Assembly (NCBI GenBank): GCA_030407085.1
Contig: CM059587.1
Span: 25,951,001 to 26,015,000 of the forward strand
Reading direction: 5' to 3'
DNA: 64,000 bases
DNA from: Trichopria drosophilae
Lineage: Eukaryota > Arthropoda > Insecta > Hymenoptera > Diapriidae
Below, one piece after another: positions 62,301 to 64,000 of this stretch. The position numbers and the translations under genes were made by a program. The notes under the pieces are model-generated. The model was not told where the DNA came from and made no database searches. It saw only the letters and a program-made list of their open reading frames with translations. The first letter of the stretch is position 1. Every line of letters begins with the position of its first letter.

Positions 62301-64000
62301 ATCAGCAGAATCAGCCGAAAAATCCGCAGATTCTACCAATTTTATCCTATAGGGACAGCTGTTGGAATTCCGTTAGGGATAGCCGATAATTTCAGCTAAA
62401 TTTACTGAAAAAGTCCGCAAATTTAACGGAACAAATCTGCTAATGTAGCGGAAATTTAGAGCTAAGCGCGAATTGAATAGGGTTAAGGCTACATTAGCGG
62501 AATCAAAACAGCTAAAATTGTATATATTTTCGGCAATTCCAGCCGAAAATTTTAGCTGATATGAATCAGCTAATCCAGCGGAGTCATTTTTCTCCGTGTC
62601 GTTTAGCGCATAACATTCTGCCGCAAATATAGAGTTACTTTAGACCCCATCTGACACAGTTCAAACCTGTCAGTATTCAAGATAGTTACCACGTTAGACA
62701 CATCTAGTGATGCACTTCCCATTCTTAATGTGCTATTGGCCGGTATTAACATGATCCATGATCTATATTGAATAGTTTTAATTGTGCACATTTAAAAACT
62801 GAATGATCACAATACTAGGATTTAGCACATATGTTAACCATTAAAGGGTCCTCATTTTCATCCGTATTTACATTACTTAATATTAACTTGAAATTAACGT
62901 ATTTAATGGATATGTAATGCAGACGTTATACATTCTTGCTTTTAAATTATATGCATTTCTTTATTTTATTTTAAGGCCTTCATCCTTTCAGAGTTTTCTC
63001 TCTGTGCTGAGTTGAATCGATATTATTTGTGAGTCAGATTTAATAAATGCATACTTGCATGTGAAATTGAGACATGACCAACATTCTATATTTGCAATAA
63101 ATACATTCTCTCACTCGGTTTTCCTTCTCTGGACGTTTGACTCTTCTCTCCACCTCCAACCTCGCATTGACCTTCTCTCTTTCTCTCGTTTTCATTCACC
63201 GCTATTCACTCGTATTCTATTTCTATTAATCGCAATGTGTTCTGTAGGGTGTCTATTTTCTCCCCTCGGTATAAAGCCACAAAATTCCAGGCATGCCTAT
63301 TCTCACTACGAATATTGCCATGAAAAATTCGGTAGAGGGGGAGACATTTTATCACTGTTATTAACTCGGCAGTAGCAGTCTTATTAATTTTGCAGCGCTC
63401 CGGGGCATTTCGGAATAAAGGGAAGAGCGACCTTCCAGTTGAATATGGAGAACAGATAATTCATATCCTTTTAATATAAATCTATCTAATACTAATGAAG
63501 GGCGCCTAAGCGCATAATAAACTAAACTTCAAATATGAAATTGACAGTGTCGTAAGTACTCAAAACTCTCCATTCCGATCCGATTTGTATTAAGTTTAAT
63601 TTTCATTTATTATAGCACAATGAAGATTTGGATATTTTAAAAATGTCAACGTAATTGAACTCAGATGAATGCTTAATATAACTAATAATAGGTATGAATT
63701 AAGAGAAGAGGCCAAGATGCTAGAATTGAACGACCAATCTTTCATGTATTGAATTCCGCAACAAAAGATAAAGGGTAACGGGAGCAACCATCTTAATAGA
63801 ACAAAAGAAATCGGAAATTCATGTTGGAAGACTGAGAAGAAAGGGTTGAAATACTTAAAATACTGAAAGGTCTGTCTTGATAAATAATAATATAATAATA
63901 ACAATAAACAATCATCATCTTAATTGTTTTTGTAATTACCGTTGACTTCGTCGATAAATATCGTTTATATTATAAATAACTGTTTTAAAGTTCTATTAAT
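59335..64000 (-). other. Probable DMRT intron, incomplete at window edge
   Basis: The acceptor TTTCAG is at 59335. I see no DM domain (paired CXXC and HXXXC signature) on the minus strand here. The stretch contains a weak inverted repeat at about 61000-61265 (TAGTATCATTTCCAAACGGA and a diverged inverse), the MITE at 62288-62597, and a CT-rich tract at about 63110-63200. Confidence 0.55.
62288..62597. mobile_element. ACGGAGAAAAAT-ended MITE with internal AGCTGA/GCGGAA units
   Basis: The ends are ACGGAGAAAAATAATCAGCA and, inverted, ACGGAGAAAAATGACTCCGC. The 310 bp interior is built of short units such as CAGCTAAATT, TCCGCAAATTTA and TAGCGGAA in both orientations, similar in style to the CACTGTAAA elements. 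Non-coding. Confidence 0.65.

Overview
The window is AT-rich eukaryotic DNA from an arthropod, almost certainly an insect. The evidence is four conserved, intron-split animal genes with short exons and GT/AG introns, spread through long AT-rich non-coding DNA packed with small DNA transposons. A holometabolous insect (possibly a hymenopteran) would fit, but I cannot fix the order from sequence alone.

Layout. (1) 1032-7618, plus strand: the 3' part of spire, an actin nucleator; the KIND and WH2 exons lie left of the window. (2) 13591-25722, minus strand: a complete five-exon gene for the proteasomal ubiquitin receptor ADRM1/Rpn13 (411 codons), convergent with spire. (3) 33372-43169, plus strand: a complete five-exon Smyd4-type SET/MYND methyltransferase gene (645 codons), divergent from ADRM1. 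(4) 55593-59334, minus strand: the last three exons of a DMRT transcription factor with a DMA domain (Dmrt99B-like); its DM-domain exon is not visible and should lie right of the window. All proposed exon joins keep the reading frame. No tRNA, rRNA or CRISPR was found apart from two tRNA-like SINE copies.

The rest is dominated by non-autonomous DNA transposons recognised by terminal inverted repeats: TTAA-flanked elements starting CCC (piggyBac-like ends) at 2.7, 16.6, 18.2 and 40.0 kb; TA-flanked elements at 5.8, 14.2, 15.3, 24.5 and 47.6 kb; a CAGTAG-ended family at 14.2, 26.7, 31.6 and 44.1 kb; a CCCAGCAATC family at 27.1 and 35.8 kb; and several long near-palindromes (39.4-42.8, 44.8-45.3, 53.0-53.7, 53.75-54.8 kb). 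Two decayed LINE fragments are present (10.5-11.9 kb with endonuclease and reverse transcriptase; about 30 kb with an R1-like ORF1).

The four genes show no functional link; this is ordinary synteny. The most notable structures are the nested palindrome in the last Smyd4 intron, where one arm keeps the empty insertion site of a TTAA element found in the other arm, and a 1 kb palindrome at 53.75-54.78 kb carrying a fragment of a DDE-type transposase. No previously undescribed multi-gene system was evident.
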